Shown: positions 1-11,600, counted from the stretch's first letter. The stretch: DNA of 64,000 nucleotides from Apoderus coryli (GCA_911728435.2 OU452201.1:28892001-28956000); one strand, 5' to 3'. The notes: a model not told the origin generated them from the sequence alone. Made by a program: numbers and translations.

Positions 1-299
1 TGAAGTGAACCCCGCGCACTGTCACGATAGCTCATATACTGACTGACCACTTATGCTAGCAAAACGAGAAAAAAAAAATCAAGACGACGACCTAATATCC
101 CGAGAAACGACAATTACTCAGTACAGTGGCACAAAACACAATTTCTGATGTGAGTTATTTGGGAAACAGATAATTAGTGTTATTCTGCAAAATTAGATTA
201 GGAAAATGTGCTACTGCTAATCTTGACTACGAATTTTGCATAAATAACCTTGTACTGTATCATTTTAAATACGCAGGATTACGTGTAGTGAGCGCAGAT
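1..299. other. Intergenic sequence, nothing recognised
   Basis: AT-rich sequence with no long ORF and no recognisable repeat end. It lies downstream (in coding direction) of the minus-strand pogo-like transposase remnant, so it may contain more decayed transposon. Confidence 0.4.
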
Positions 300-307
300 C
301 TTTCGAA

Positions 308-877
308 ACATGCCTAAGAAACATTTTCCATATTGTATAAATATAGTCGAAAGTTTTGTTTGGCAAACATTTAAAAAACTACCCGGTGTCATCACAATTG
401 GAAACGTTTTTGGGTTCGTACTTTTTCAATACATTTTTTAAAACAGTGTCAGTGCAAATGTCACAGTTCTCCTGACTAACGCTTGACACCGTTTTGAAAA
501 CAATCGCATTGCGAGTCTTCCAGGCACTCAACCACCCTTCACTAGCTTGAAAATTAACGCAGTTAAATTCTTTAACAAATTGTAGAGCCTTTTGCTTTAT
601 TCAATTTCCCGATATTGGTACGTTTTGATGCGTACGTGCCACTTGAAATCATCGTAAAACTGCTTCATTTACATCCTCTTAAAAACACACCCGTACTCGT
701 TTTCGGCTGCTTGGAACATTAGTTTTATTAATGATAGTTTCGCGAGTTTTACTATCAAAGATACACAACTTGGGGAAACACCGAATTTTGCAGCAACATC
801 AATTTTTTGCAGACTTTATCAACCTCCTCCAAAATTTCAATTTTCTCAGCTAAACTTAAACACACACGCTTAGACAT
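308..877 (-). pseudogene. pogo/Tigger-type DNA transposase, N-terminal remnant
   Basis: Reading the minus strand from the ATG at 877 gives a start MSKRVCLSLAEKIEILEEVD, then (after a one-base shift) an AAKFGVS-like helix-turn-helix continuation. Further on are an ASEGWLSAWKTRNAI block and a DDTG..FFKCLPNKTF block. These match the CENP-B-type HTH, the W-rich second DNA-binding domain and the start of the DDE catalytic region of pogo/Tigger transposases. At least three frameshifts and a stop replacing the residue after DDTG (near 380) break the frame. The catalytic C-terminal part is not present. This is a fossil transposon piece, not a host gene. The family call is from remembered motif shape and is fairly secure; exact boundaries are not. 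Confidence 0.7.
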
Positions 878-1586
878 CTTACTTGATTCTTAAACAAAAA
901 CCAACTGAACTTCAATTTGCGATTTACTAGGCCTCGACTATAAAATGGGTTAGGAACTCCTCACGTGTCTCACAGAAATCTACCTGCTTTATTGCCTACC
1001 ATTAGGCGTTATGAACGCGTTAAGAACATTTTCAAATGAATGCGATATATAAATGTAATTGGGAAAAAAATTATACATAAAAGTCCTGTATAAATTTTAT
1101 TATAATATAGAGTGCTACTCATTTTAGAGATTCACTATATGCAGGGCTTTTTACATTAAATTTCATTAAAATATTCTAAACCAACAAATTTTTAGTTTAA
1201 CGGTGCAATTTTTAAGATGTTATTTTATTTTTTGAACTTTAATAACAAAACTGTTTAATGTATTTAATTTCAACGAAAAAAAATCCCGATGGCAGCCAGT
1301 CGGAAAAGTAGATTTTCGATTTATATATTTTTTATTTATACTCAGTCTACCACTGACACCCACTATTAATGAACAAATAATAGAATTTTTTTCCGAGGAG
1401 TTAAAACTTTAATGAAATAAAACTCGTCTACTCCACAAATGAACCTTCTATTTGTTAATCAATCATTATATAACCATACGTGTTTCGAGAATTGAATTAT
1501 CATCTTCAGTGGTAAGATATTTTATACAGAATAAGTTATCATACGTCTCCAAACATAAGTTCTAAAATTAATGTACATTATACTTT
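878..1586. other. Intergenic AT-rich sequence
   Basis: No coding potential and no repeat boundary that I can support. It probably includes the 5' flank of the decayed pogo-like element. Confidence 0.35.
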
Positions 1587-1660
1587 AATTCTTTTACTAG
1601 TCGATCTTCTTGGGAATGAGGTTCATATGAAACTAGTTTTTTGAAATAATATTTATTTCA

Positions 1661-1725
1661 TGTCATATCTTTCGTTCAACGTTTCGACAACATTACGTTG
1701 TATTCTTCAGGCAACATAATCTTCT
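1661..1725 (-). ncRNA. Hammerhead-ribozyme-like motif, left arm of foldback 1
   Basis: On the minus strand CTGAAGA (1710-1704) is followed by a short hairpin and GAAAC (1685-1681). It is the mirror copy of the plus-strand motif at 1911-1967. Here the base of the helix II hairpin is altered, so this copy is weaker. Confidence 0.3.
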
Positions 1726-1910
1726 TTTTCTTTCTTTTTTTTTTTATAATTTCTTACAACATCTTTTGATTTTGATCAAGACATTAATAAGTACCAGAAA
1801 ATTCAGATCATTTCTGTTTTTGACAGAAAACGAAAACGAATGATCTGAATTTTCTGGTACTTATTAATGTCTTGATCAAAATGAAAAGATGTAAGAAATT
1901 ATAAAAAAAA

Positions 1911-1967
1911 AAAGATTCTGTTGCCTGAAGAAGACAACGTAATGTTGTCGAAACGTTGTACGAAAGA
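1911..1967 (+). ncRNA. Hammerhead-ribozyme-like motif, right arm of foldback 1
   Basis: CTGAAGA (1925-1931) fits the conserved CUGANGA core. Then come one extra A (1932), a 6-bp helix II (GACAAC/GTTGTC with a 5-nt loop) and GAAA (1950-1953). A two-base-pair helix III closes on GTA (1958-1960), the position of the cleavage triplet. Helix I can form only with a mismatch and a bulge. The short helix III is what is known for hammerheads of Penelope-like elements. Activity is unproven. Confidence 0.4.
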
Positions 1968-2048
1968 TATGACATGAAATAAATATTATTTCAAAAAACT
2001 AGTTTCATATGAACCTCATTCCCAAGAAGATCGACTAGTAAAAGAATT

Positions 2049-4329
2049 GAATAATAAGGTTCAAGAAAACTTTCAAGAATAATTATACTTTAATGAAAAA
2101 ATATTTCATTAAATATATACTACAATACATAAGTACAATCTTATTGTTATTTCACAGGTGTTTATTTGTCAAAAATAATTACAGGTGTGATGATATTTTT
2201 TGATACTTTATATTGACTTACATTTACTTAAATATGCCAGCGATGAAAAAACTCTGCAAATAAACATTGTAGATATTTAAGTGCTCTATCATTTGATATG
2301 TAACATCGGTATTTTCTATTAACAATGAAAAATATATGATTTTTTTAAAACTTTGACAGGCCGCCAGTTTAAAATTAGCTCTCCGATTTCAATCGCCAAC
2401 GAACTCACGCGATTCCATGACCTAGCCGATTTTTTAACCAAATTTTGTTTTGATTGGTCAAAAAATGTGGCCTAGAACGTGCCGCAAAATTTTCTATATC
2501 CCATATAGATATATAAACTTTTGAACTGAGGTCATTTTTAGGATCCAGGGGTCATGAAATGAAGGACTGCATAAAAATTTTTCACAATTTCGGTTATGTC
2601 TATCTCCTGAATAGTTTTTAAATCTACTAAAAGCGAAGAAGACGAATAAGCATCGTCGAATCGGTGTAAATTTAATTAAACAACCAAAATGTAAACTTCA
2701 AAAAAAAAGGTTAAAAGTTACTGACACAGTTTTCGATACTACGTGAGAACTTCTCTTGGTCGATTTTGTTAACAATTTTCTTCACAAAAACAATCGAATA
2801 CTCTGGCCAATCTTTGTGGAACACCCGCTGTAGTTACTCAGAGCGATAATTACAAGGTGTTTGATAAAAACGTTAATTCAAATTAACAATTGGATCTATT
2901 TGTTTTAATGGGATTGAAGCTAAAAGCTCTTTCTAGAAAATAACGCTAGTAACTAAAATTTTCCCAAAAATTGTAATGTTAGAAAAAATTATTAACATTT
3001 GTGAATGTGGGCAAGTTTGGTTGTTATTTTTGTCTGGTTTTCTTCTGTACCAATTCTTATGGGTCACCCTCTATAAAATATCCAAATAACAGTATGTACA
3101 TTATAGTAAACCATTTTATTATTGGGTTAGAAACACGTAGTTTAGTGAAAGTTGCGTACGTATTTTCAATTTAATTTAAGTAATGATAATTAGGGCCTTT
3201 TATTTTATCATGTTTGTTTTATATTTTCATATAATTAGTCACGTTTTACATATAAAAGTATATCGTTCTGACTGTTCTGATTTGCAAATGACCAAGACTA
3301 AAATGAAAATTATACATAATATAGACCTACTCCTGTTTCAACTGTCACAATATTATTTTCTTAGTAGAAGAAAACGTATTATTCATTATTAAATTAGGTG
3401 GTTATTAGTAAAATTAAAGTTAATGTGTTTAAATAATTATATCATAATAAATATTTAGATAAGTGCAAGTACAAGAAGTGTGTAATGTGTAATGTATAAC
3501 TAGTTGGCAAAACTTTCGCAAACAACTGAAAGAATTTTCGACATAAAATAAGTAAATCTACCAAAATTTATTAAAGTTACACACGGAATGCTTCTTATCT
3601 TATATAACCGGCAAAGCGTAAGAAGCAACAGGGCAAATTTTATGCAGATACAAGGATTAAATATATTACTTGTTTTCAAAAATGTTCAATAATTTGAGTT
3701 GGGGTTTGAGATTACAGAATATGCTCAAAATAAATTAGAGCAATTATTTGCCGTACAATTATTTGAAGCTAGATTATCCCCTTACGAAAAAATATTTTTT
3801 TTAAATAGAAGTTGAACACTCTGTATCTTAAAAATGAAGCTAACATCCGGCTTTTGTTTATGAAACTTTTCGTCTTAGAATCACTCAAGGAACCATCCCT
3901 TGAAGTTTGACCACGTACTTCATTAACACCTTGTATAATCTTACTATAGCACTCGTGCTAGGTATTTTTGTTTAAGTATATTTTGAAATTTTTTGGTCCA
4001 AAAGAGGTATCTGAAAAATATTCTCCATTTTGTCGGTTGAATAGACAGAATCTTGAATTTTGGAAGTTAGTTCAATAACATCTCACGAATATCAACCATC
4101 TTGAGAGATTGACGTACTTGGTTACAGGGTGGTCGCAAATTACTGTAGTATGCTCTAGTACTAAAAATAGGCATAATTCAATTTTCTCAAATGCCATCGG
4201 TGGACATATTGTGTATATCCCCAAACATACAAGAAAAATTGGCTAATTATATATTATAGTTTTGATATAAGAGAACCTACAAAATGCAGCATAAAAACTT
4301 GTTTGCATAGGCGTTCATAAATAGTAGAA
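2049..4329. other. Intergenic sequence with degenerate transposon-end signatures
   Basis: No supportable gene; the short ORF at 3183-3392 is low-complexity and not credible. Isolated 'gggt(g/c)acc'-type fragments near 3062 and a 'cagggtgg' near 4126 resemble ends of Tc1/mariner-type MITEs seen elsewhere in the window. Nothing further is resolvable by eye. Confidence 0.4.
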
Positions 4330-5102
4330 AAAGGGTCGCAAAAATATTACTTTTACATTTACCCAACGCATTGAATTTTGATTATCAATTGAACAATGAG
4401 TCCTTGGAAAGGCTCAGCGAAATTAAAGATTTGGGTGTTGTCTTCGACAGTGAATTATCCAGCAGACCGTCAGTGTAGTATTGAGCGCAAATAGAATGTT
4501 GGGTTTCATTATTACGAATTGTCGGCAATTCAACGATGTTTTCACGGTTAAGCTTTTGTTTTATGTTTTTGTTAGATCTAAACTGGAATTTGCCGCGATT
4601 ATATGGAACCCAATATATAATACACATATTAGATCCTTAGAGTCTGTTCAGCGCCGTTTCCTTAAATACCTAGCCTATAAAGCCGAAAATGTTTATCCTT
4701 TATGGGGAGTAGATCATGCGTCTTTGCTCTTGCATTTTAATGAACCTTCTCTCTTGACCAGAAGAAACATTCACGCAGTCAAGTTTTTGTACAAATTATT
4801 GCACTGCGCCGTTGATTGCCCATATCTATTGGGATGTATTAGATTCCACGTTCCGCGATTGGGTGCTCGACATCCCGTGCCGTTCACTGTGGGCCCAGCC
4901 AGGACTTATATTTTGTTACAAAGTCCTGTTTACTTTATGTGTGACATTTTCAATCGGTGTTGTCGTGATTTTGATATTCATGGCTCAACTTTGTCAACTA
5001 TTACTGAGTTTATTTACTGGATAGTGCTTATTATTTAATATTGAACTGATATTGATTGTATTTATTTTTGTAGTATTTAATGTCAATAATAATAATAATA
5101 TT
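4330..5102 (+). pseudogene. LINE (jockey/CR1-like) 3'-terminal fragment, post-RT region
   Basis: The translation shows the block ESLERLSEIKDLGVVFDSEL (from about 4400). After a frameshift near 4470 comes RMLGFIITNCRQF, then RSKLEFAAIIWNPIYNTHI and SVQRRFLKYLAYK within the ORF 4481-5038. This series is typical of the region after the reverse-transcriptase domain in jockey/CR1-type LINEs. The EN and RT domains are missing (5' truncation). The fragment ends in an (AAT)n tract at about 5089-5102, the usual 3' tail. It abuts the tail of an oppositely oriented LINE. Confidence 0.75.
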
Positions 5103-5708
5103 TATTTCAAACAGCCAATTTACAATACATACTACATATAAATATGTAACAATATTGAAAGGGTTGAAAAACGTCACATAAAAACCGAAAATAAATTCTA
5201 TAGTAGATCCAAATTACTTACAAAAAAATCGTCTATACCATATGGTTCCAATTTAATTAAAATATTATATATTTCTCTTTTAAATACTTTAAAATTACTT
5301 ATTCGTTTGAATCTATTTGGTAATGCGTTGAAAAACCTAATACTTTGATATAGGGTATTCTTTTCAAACAAACTTAGCCTATGGGCAGGAAGATTATATT
5401 CGATAGTATTTCCTCTTGTATAATGTGAGTGGTTTATAATATATCTATCGTATTTTTCTTTATATTTAAAATTAAAAATGAGACATTCAAATATATATAT
5501 TGCTATGACTGTTAAGATGTTTTTATTTTTAAATTTTCCTCTACAAGATTCTCTTGGCTGTAAGCCTAATAAAATTCTAATAGCTTGTTTTTGTAAAACA
5601 AAAACCTTTTGTAACTCCACTGATCCGCCCCAAAAAATAATCCCAAATTTTGCTTTGCTGATAATACAGGCATAATAAATTGTTTTTAGTGTATTGAATA
5701 TTGAATAG
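5103..5708 (-). pseudogene. LINE 3'-terminal fragment, opposite orientation
   Basis: On the minus strand the frame from about 5708 to 5198 reads YYACIISKAKFGIIFWGGS, then QKQAIRILLGLQPRESCR and a C-terminal RFFNALPNRFKRISNFKVFK. This again is the post-RT C-terminal region of a jockey/CR1-type LINE. The frame is open for at least 140 codons, so this copy is younger than its neighbour. Its 3' UTR ends at the shared (ATT)n tract around 5090-5105. The upstream EN-RT part is absent. Confidence 0.75.
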
Positions 5709-7324
5709 TTAGACTGTCGTGTGTATTTATTTTAAGAATTGAAAGTATACTTGGACAGAGTGAGTTAATTTTTGATTATTTTCGACATTCCGAAATATTT
5801 AATTAGTTTTTTTATTGTTTTGTTTTGTAACGTATTTATTTGGTTGTTTTTTTTTTTGTTTTTTCCTCTTGATTTGATATGTATCTCATTTCAATTATTT
5901 CAAAAATGTATTTATTGACTTTCCTGTAAGCGGGTTTAACCTGGAATAAATGCTTATTATTATTATTATTTAAATATGGAGAGCTATTTTTATTATTTCT
6001 TTCAAAGATTAGTGAGATTTTTTTTATATATTTATCTATGTAATACATTAATATTATTATACAGAGTCGTACAAGATTAATTACGCATTAGGAATTCTTT
6101 TGTCTATTCAACTGAAACCAGAAGTTAATTTCTTAAATATTGTTATTATTTAAGTCGACCGGGTAATAAATGAATAATAAACCATTTACTTGAATATCGC
6201 AAAAACGTGAACTAAAAACGTTGTATATGCCCTTCGATTCTCACTATAGAGTATAAAATGTTTGCGTTTAATGGCTATATAATCCATACTCTTACTTTTT
6301 GTTGTGCCATTGGCCTAGTCCGCCCATGGGCGCGGTTGTGTTTCCATTTCACATACCTGCTTGTGTTGAATTTTCATTTTGATATTTTATCGAAAATGTT
6401 AATGGTTAAACTATGATATTCAAATTGGACAATGAAATTCCAAGTTAATACTTAAACTATTGAATTCGCTATTGCATGAGATGACAATGTTTTTGATAAG
6501 TAACCCGTCATCAGTGCTGCTTTATCATTATTAGGCCATGCAAGAGAATATCAAGTGGAAGTAATGTTTCGTTCATTTTTGCGTTATAGGAAACTACACT
6601 GGTAAGATGTTCTGAACATTCAAATCGCCTTGCCCCTGACATAAATGGAGTGTGGTGATGTTGATGTTCTCGTTAAGATTCTAAATTGTTTAAGGGTGAG
6701 AGATCGTGAGATCTTCGGATCAGTTTACATTTCCGTTTCTCGAACTGATCATGTGTGGCATGTGTCAACAGAGTTCAATGCACACTATGATCAGCAGGTT
6801 TTATCTTTATTAGTTTGAATTAAGGATATAAAATTAATTCATGAACGACTGTTGAGGTTTTCACGGGGTATTCCGAGAACGGTCAATTGACTAGCGTTTA
6901 AATTTAACGTAAAGTTGATCAGTGGTCTCTTCTTCGCATTCATTCACATAAATTAATACAAATTTATTTAATGTGTCAGTAAACTTTTGGCACCAGTATA
7001 AAGGTAATGTAGAACATTTAAAACCGCTTGCGTTCCAAAAATATGTTCATTTCTTTTGAATTTTGCGTTAACTCTTTCGTATGACTTTGTTGATGACAAG
7101 AAATGTCACAGCTTTGAAGGATGTTTTGATACGCATCTTGTGAAGCGTTAAAATCCACTGCAGTGTGACCTGGATAAGGTTTCGATTAGAAAAGGTATTT
7201 TCGCAATTGTAAAATACAGTTTTAAGATAAATTCAATAAATTTTTCATCGTAATCACCAGGATATTCCTGAATATGTTCTTCATTATTACCATAACGTCA
7301 ATCTGTCAGTAATTATCTTCCTTA
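5709..7324. other. Intergenic sequence, no gene found
   Basis: AT-rich, with microsatellite-like (ATT)n tracts near 5950-5970 and 6050. A slightly more GC-rich patch lies at 6300-6360. No ORF with recognisable homology. Confidence 0.4.
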
Positions 7325-8358
7325 TTTATTTCAATACAAGCGGCCAATAGACTCAGTTGCAATCCTCGAGACAATAGTTCAAATAGAAATTGAGATCGAA
7401 TGGAATATATCAATACATTTCTTGCATCTCTTAATAATGAAAGAAAGAATATATCGATACATTTCTTGCCTCTCTATGACGCAGTTCATTGAACTTTTTT
7501 TATTATTATTGAAATTGTAGCCCGTCTTATGAGGACGGTAAAAAATCAATATTCGAATGCCAAATGTGTCAACTTGTGTCATTTAAAAACAATTCTGCCA
7601 GATTTAGTTCATGTGAATAGTAGTAAATTAAAAATTAGTATAAATTTGTAGTTTTTTTAGATAAAATAATGTTTTAATATTTGTTATATTATTGTGGGAG
7701 TTGAGTAAATTAAATTTGTTGGAAAATCAAGTATCTAATGATGTTCCATGTGTAAATCTATTGTGTGATGTGTGGATTTATTTTTTAAGGTGAAAATCTT
7801 CAAATAAAGTGTGGCATCACCGGATTCCTCATCTTTTCTTGTTTGTTGCCAGATTTTGAATGAATTAAATGTAATGAAATAAAAATAATATGCAATTTTT
7901 TCAACAACGAAATTATTGCAGCAAAGATAAAATAAAATAAACTTGGGGAAATTGAGTTTATGTTTAAATATGCATCTGCATGTGTTTCGGGTGTAAATAG
8001 ATTTCGAATTAATTACGCTATTGCGGAAATAATAAGTACGAGGTGTGGGATAAAGATAATTTCAAAGACATTCTGGCAGCAGAGCATTGTAAGTTAGTAT
8101 GTTGTTTAAGCGAGTAGATTCCATAAGAATAACACTCAAATCTGTTTTCTTGTCTAACGACTTTACTTTAATGAAAAATGTGACGATTTGGGAAATATCT
8201 TAAACATGTTTCCCTTCAAAGGAGCATCACCAAAAGTAACCTACCGCCTAATCTAAATATTTAACTGTATGTAAAAACACGTGACATATGTTACAATTGT
8301 TTGCCGTCGGAGGAGCTGTGTACGAACTTTTACTCGTTTTGGTTAAAGATTAGAGTGA
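7325..8358 (-). repeat. Dispersed repeat X, copy 1 (about 1 kb)
   Basis: Reverse complement of the sequence at 47690-48785 over nearly its whole length. Shared landmarks are the start TTATTCACTCTAA, a 'ctgctgccagaatgtcttt' block, a 'gccacactttatttgaa' block and the end 'caagcggccaatagactcag'. Copies also occur at 13530-14360 and 38680-39300. I cannot assign it to a class: no TIRs, LTR ends or polymerase III boxes are evident. Confidence 0.8.
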
Positions 8359-8379
8359 ATAATAATAATAATAATAATT
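8359..8379 (-). repeat. (ATT)n 3' tail of the LINE
   Basis: Seven AAT units on the plus strand sit exactly at the junction between the LINE 3' UTR and repeat X. This is the simple-repeat tail typical of several LINE clades and marks the 3' end of the 8.4-11.5 kb element. Confidence 0.8.
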
Positions 8380-8742
8380 CATTTATTTTTGCAATAAAAA
8401 AATACAAACTACAGAATATTGTATAATATTTAGAAACATAACATTGCAAAAAAAGGAGACTAAATCAATTTTAAAATTGTTCAAAGTTAGTCCCCGATTT
8501 AAAAATAATAAATGAAATTAAAAAAATATCCGTATCCTAGCAATTACACTCTAGGTTTATATAATATAAATTATAAAAGTATAAATGAACTTCCTCCCAC
8601 AGAACCACAATAAAACTAATTTCAATAAGAATAAATTGAGAAAAAAAAAATAGAAAAAAAAAATAAAAATGCACAGCCAAGCAAAGCAAATACGAGCTCA
8701 ACATGAAACGAAACAGACATCACCCCTCCCACACCTCCAACA

Positions 8743-11532
8743 CTATTCAATTTGCATAAGAAAGGCCCCATACTTACATTTGAATGATTTTGGTTTTAAG
8801 AATTTCATATTGTTCGGTATGCTATTATATAGTTTATAAATATTGTAAGAATATGATCTCTGGAAAATTGCTGTTTGATGAGCCGGTGGAGAGATTAAAC
8901 CCTTAAACCGTAAATTGACATTATGTACATCCGTACGATACCGAATTTTTTCTACCAGATATGGAGGGCAAGTATTAATAATTATTTTGTGAAATAATGA
9001 TGCAGTATGAAGCCTGCGTCGCCCTGCCATAGACAACCAGCCGGTCTCTTTTAGTTTGTAACTAACTCTTTGGTATTTCCTAATGCCATATATGTAACGA
9101 AGACAGGATTTTTGCACTTTTTGAATTCTTTCAATATCCAAGCTATCCAGACACGGTCCATATACGGCATCACAATAATTAAAATGGCTAAGTACAAGAG
9201 AGTTACACAATTTCTTTTTAATATTTATATTAATTAGTTTCCGATTAGGATAAATCATTTTTAAATTACCATAAGCTCTTCTTAAACAATTATTAATGTG
9301 TGATTTAAATCTCAAAGACGAATCAATTTCCAACCCAAGATTCTTAGAAGACCTGGATAGTTTTACAGTTTGACCCAGTATCTGAACATTGAACATAGGT
9401 TCAAGAAGCTCCTTCTGTTTGCCAAACAATATTACCACTGACTTTTCAGGATTTAATACCAGATTATGCTTTTTGGATACTTCCACTAAAACCCGTAAAT
9501 CATTATTAATTTTATCCAAGGCATTGTATTTTTCATACGGAAAAAACGAGAGATACAGCTGAGTATCATCAGCATAATGATGAATGTTACAATTTTTAAT
9601 TTGACGGCTAAAGTGACACGTATATATACTAAATAACAAAGGACCTAATATAGAGCCCTGTGGCACGCCACAGCGCACTTCCAATTTATTTGAAACTCCC
9701 TCATCAGTCTCCACAAACTGGAAGCGATCAGAAAAATAGCTTTCCATGAATGCCAAAGATTCCCGAGAAAAGCCAATAAACTTCAAAACTGCAAACAGTA
9801 TTTCATGATCCAATTTATCAAACGCTTTTGTATAGTCAAGAAGTATCAGAGCCGTAGCTTTGCCTTCATCGGTCGCGCGCAAAACGTCGTCGGTAATTTT
9901 CAAGAGAGCAGTTGTGCAACTATAGCCCGGTCGAAACCCAGATTGACACTCTGGAAGTATGTCATATTTGGTTAAGTGTTCTCTAATCTGAAAATTCATT
10001 ATCTTTTCAATAATTTTGGATAGTACCGGTAAAATACTGATAGGGCGCAGATCACTATAGCTTGATGGATTGCTTTTTTTAGGAAGAGGTCTAATCTTTG
10101 ATATTTTCCATTGATTCGGAAATGTATGATCTATTATACATGAATTGACTATGTTTGTCAGATATGGCAAGATTTTGGCACAACACAACAAAATCATTTC
10201 GACATTTAACTGGTCCACACCTGCAGCCAACGTTTTAACTTCTTTTATATAATCAAGAACGATCTCCTCCGATACAGTGTGGAAATGAAAGTTCTGGATA
10301 GAGTTTGATTTCCGATTATTTTTATAAAAATTTAATAATTCTGTATCCTTGGGATTAATATTTGCTGAAAATTTTAAGAACTCTTTATTAATATCTTTCG
10401 GGTTATTGAGAAAATGAGGTATTGATATATTTTCAGTTTTTGAATAAATATTTAAAGATTTTAGCGTTTTCCATAAAATTTTTGGAGTATTGTTTTGACT
10501 AATTTGAAATTCTAAAAATCCCTTTTTTTCATTCTGAATTACAATATTGCACTGATTTTTTATTTGCTTATAATATTGCCAGTTTGTTTCATTTTTTTGC
10601 GAAATATATTTTTTATATGCTTTTTTCTTTAGCTGAACGATTCTTTTTACTACAGGTGTAAACCAGACTGGTTTTCTATTTTTTACATATACTGTTTTAA
10701 ATGGAGCCAGGACTTCAAACACGTGCACCAAAATATTTGTCAGAATCGAAACTTTCTCGCTGACGTCATTAACATATACTAAAATTTCAAGATTTGACAA
10801 ATCTAAAAACTCATTTAATAACTCAATATCAATATTTTTGAAATCCCTAATTCTAATAGTTTCATTATTAATGCTTGATTTTTGATCAATCTTACAGTAT
10901 ACCAAACAATGATCAGATATATATGTTGTGTCTTTAATACCAGAAAAAAAGTTCTTCGTTTTTTCAGAAATCAATATGACATCCAACAAGGACAGACTAT
11001 TAGCCGATATTCTTGTTGGCTGATTAATTACCTGTTGAATGTCAAATATTTTAATAAGATCTTGGAATTTTTCAGCATTTTGATTGTTCTGGTCTAATAA
11101 ATTTATATTAATATCGCCACCACAAATTATGTTATAGTTCAGATACTCCACAAATCTATCTTCCAAGTTGATGAAAAAGTCAGCTATATTTCCTTGTGGA
11201 GGTCTATAAATGACGCTAAAGCCATAATCGCAATTCTGAATTCGACAATTCAACCACAGCTCCTCCAGAACCACACCTGACGAGCGACACATTACTCCAC
11301 ACTTAAACTTACTTGAGACATACATTGCAACTCCTCCACCCCTACTAACTCGATCATTTCTAAACAGGTTGTAACCATCTATATGTAAAACATTATTATC
11401 AGTATTTGCGCTCAACCATGTTTCAGTTAATCCTACTATATCATACTTTTCTTTTTTAATCAAATCCCTCACGTCCGAGAAATGCGGGACCAGTGAGCGG
11501 ACATTAAAATATGCTATGCTTAACTGTGACAT
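8743..11532 (-). CDS. LINE ORF2: endonuclease / reverse transcriptase (929 aa)
   Basis: Residues 1-215 form an exonuclease-endonuclease-phosphatase fold: FNVRSL (9-14), GLTETWL with Glu37, RGGGVAMYV (64-72), GGDININ with Asp140, and the terminal SDH at 206-208. Residues about 470-740 are a reverse transcriptase: RPISILPVLSKIIEKI (496-511), LDYTKAFDKLDHEIL (565-579) with the first catalytic Asp, GVPQGSILGPLLFS (622-635) and the YADD box at 653-656. The C-terminus holds the usual post-RT region (SHFNYCDAVYG). All catalytic residues I can check are present and the frame is uninterrupted, so this copy could still be active in cis or trans. The enzyme would nick target DNA and prime cDNA synthesis from its own RNA. 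Clade within the jockey/CR1 group is uncertain. Confidence 0.92.
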   Translation of the reverse strand: MSQLSIAYFNVRSLVPHFSDVRDLIKKEKYDIVGLTETWLSANTDNNVLHIDGYNLFRNDRVSRGGGVAMYVSSKFKCGVMCRSSGVVLEELWLNCRIQNCDYGFSVIYRPPQGNIADFFINLEDRFVEYLNYNIICGGDININLLDQNNQNAEKFQDLIKIFDIQQVINQPTRISANSLSLLDVILISEKTKNFFSGIKDTTYISDHCLVYCKIDQKSSINNETIRIRDFKNIDIELLNEFLDLSNLEILVYVNDVSEKVSILTNILVHVFEVLAPFKTVYVKNRKPVWFTPVVKRIVQLKKKAYKKYISQKNETNWQYYKQIKNQCNIVIQNEKKGFLEFQISQNNTPKILWKTLKSLNIYSKTENISIPHFLNNPKDINKEFLKFSANINPKDTELLNFYKNNRKSNSIQNFHFHTVSEEIVLDYIKEVKTLAAGVDQLNVEMILLCCAKILPYLTNIVNSCIIDHTFPNQWKISKIRPLPKKSNPSSYSDLRPISILPVLSKIIEKIMNFQIREHLTKYDILPECQSGFRPGYSCTTALLKITDDVLRATDEGKATALILLDYTKAFDKLDHEILFAVLKFIGFSRESLAFMESYFSDRFQFVETDEGVSNKLEVRCGVPQGSILGPLLFSIYTCHFSRQIKNCNIHHYADDTQLYLSFFPYEKYNALDKINNDLRVLVEVSKKHNLVLNPEKSVVILFGKQKELLEPMFNVQILGQTVKLSRSSKNLGLEIDSSLRFKSHINNCLRRAYGNLKMIYPNRKLININIKKKLCNSLVLSHFNYCDAVYGPCLDSLDIERIQKVQKSCLRYIYGIRKYQRVSYKLKETGWLSMAGRRRLHTASLFHKIIINTCPPYLVEKIRYRTDVHNVNLRFKGLISPPAHQTAIFQRSYSYNIYKLYNSIPNNMKFLKPKSFKCKYGAFLMQIE

Positions 11533-11600
11533 TAAAATTGAGATAAGACAAATAATTAGAACTAAATAAAGAAACTAAATTATGATTAAAATGAAAGTAA

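Larger units (their letters stand above)
1587..2048. repeat. Foldback palindrome 1 (arms about 210-226 bp) with hammerhead-like cores
   Basis: The left arm (1587-1812) is the near-perfect reverse complement of the right arm (1839-2048), separated by about 26 nt. Small indels sit in homopolymer tracts. Both arms carry the block CTGAAGA-stem-GAAAC described in the ncRNA entries. There are no terminal target duplications that I can see. The arrangement resembles foldback elements elsewhere in this window, notably at 13041-13456. Confidence 0.85.
8359..11600 (-). mobile_element. Non-LTR retrotransposon (jockey/CR1 group), near-complete ORF2 unit
   Basis: The element comprises the (ATT)n tail, a 3' UTR of about 360 bp and an intact EN-RT ORF. 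No ORF1 is seen upstream, so the copy is either 5'-truncated just before ORF2 or ORF1 lies in decayed sequence. The 5' end is therefore approximate. It appears inserted at the edge of repeat X copy 1. Confidence 0.85.

Noticed and set aside
3183..3392. 69-codon ORF, hydrophobic start
   Set aside because: Low-complexity, no recognisable domain, no promoter or splice context; expected by chance in sequence this AT-rich.
10882..11097. Plus-strand ORF inside the LINE
   Set aside because: Shadow of the minus-strand endonuclease domain.
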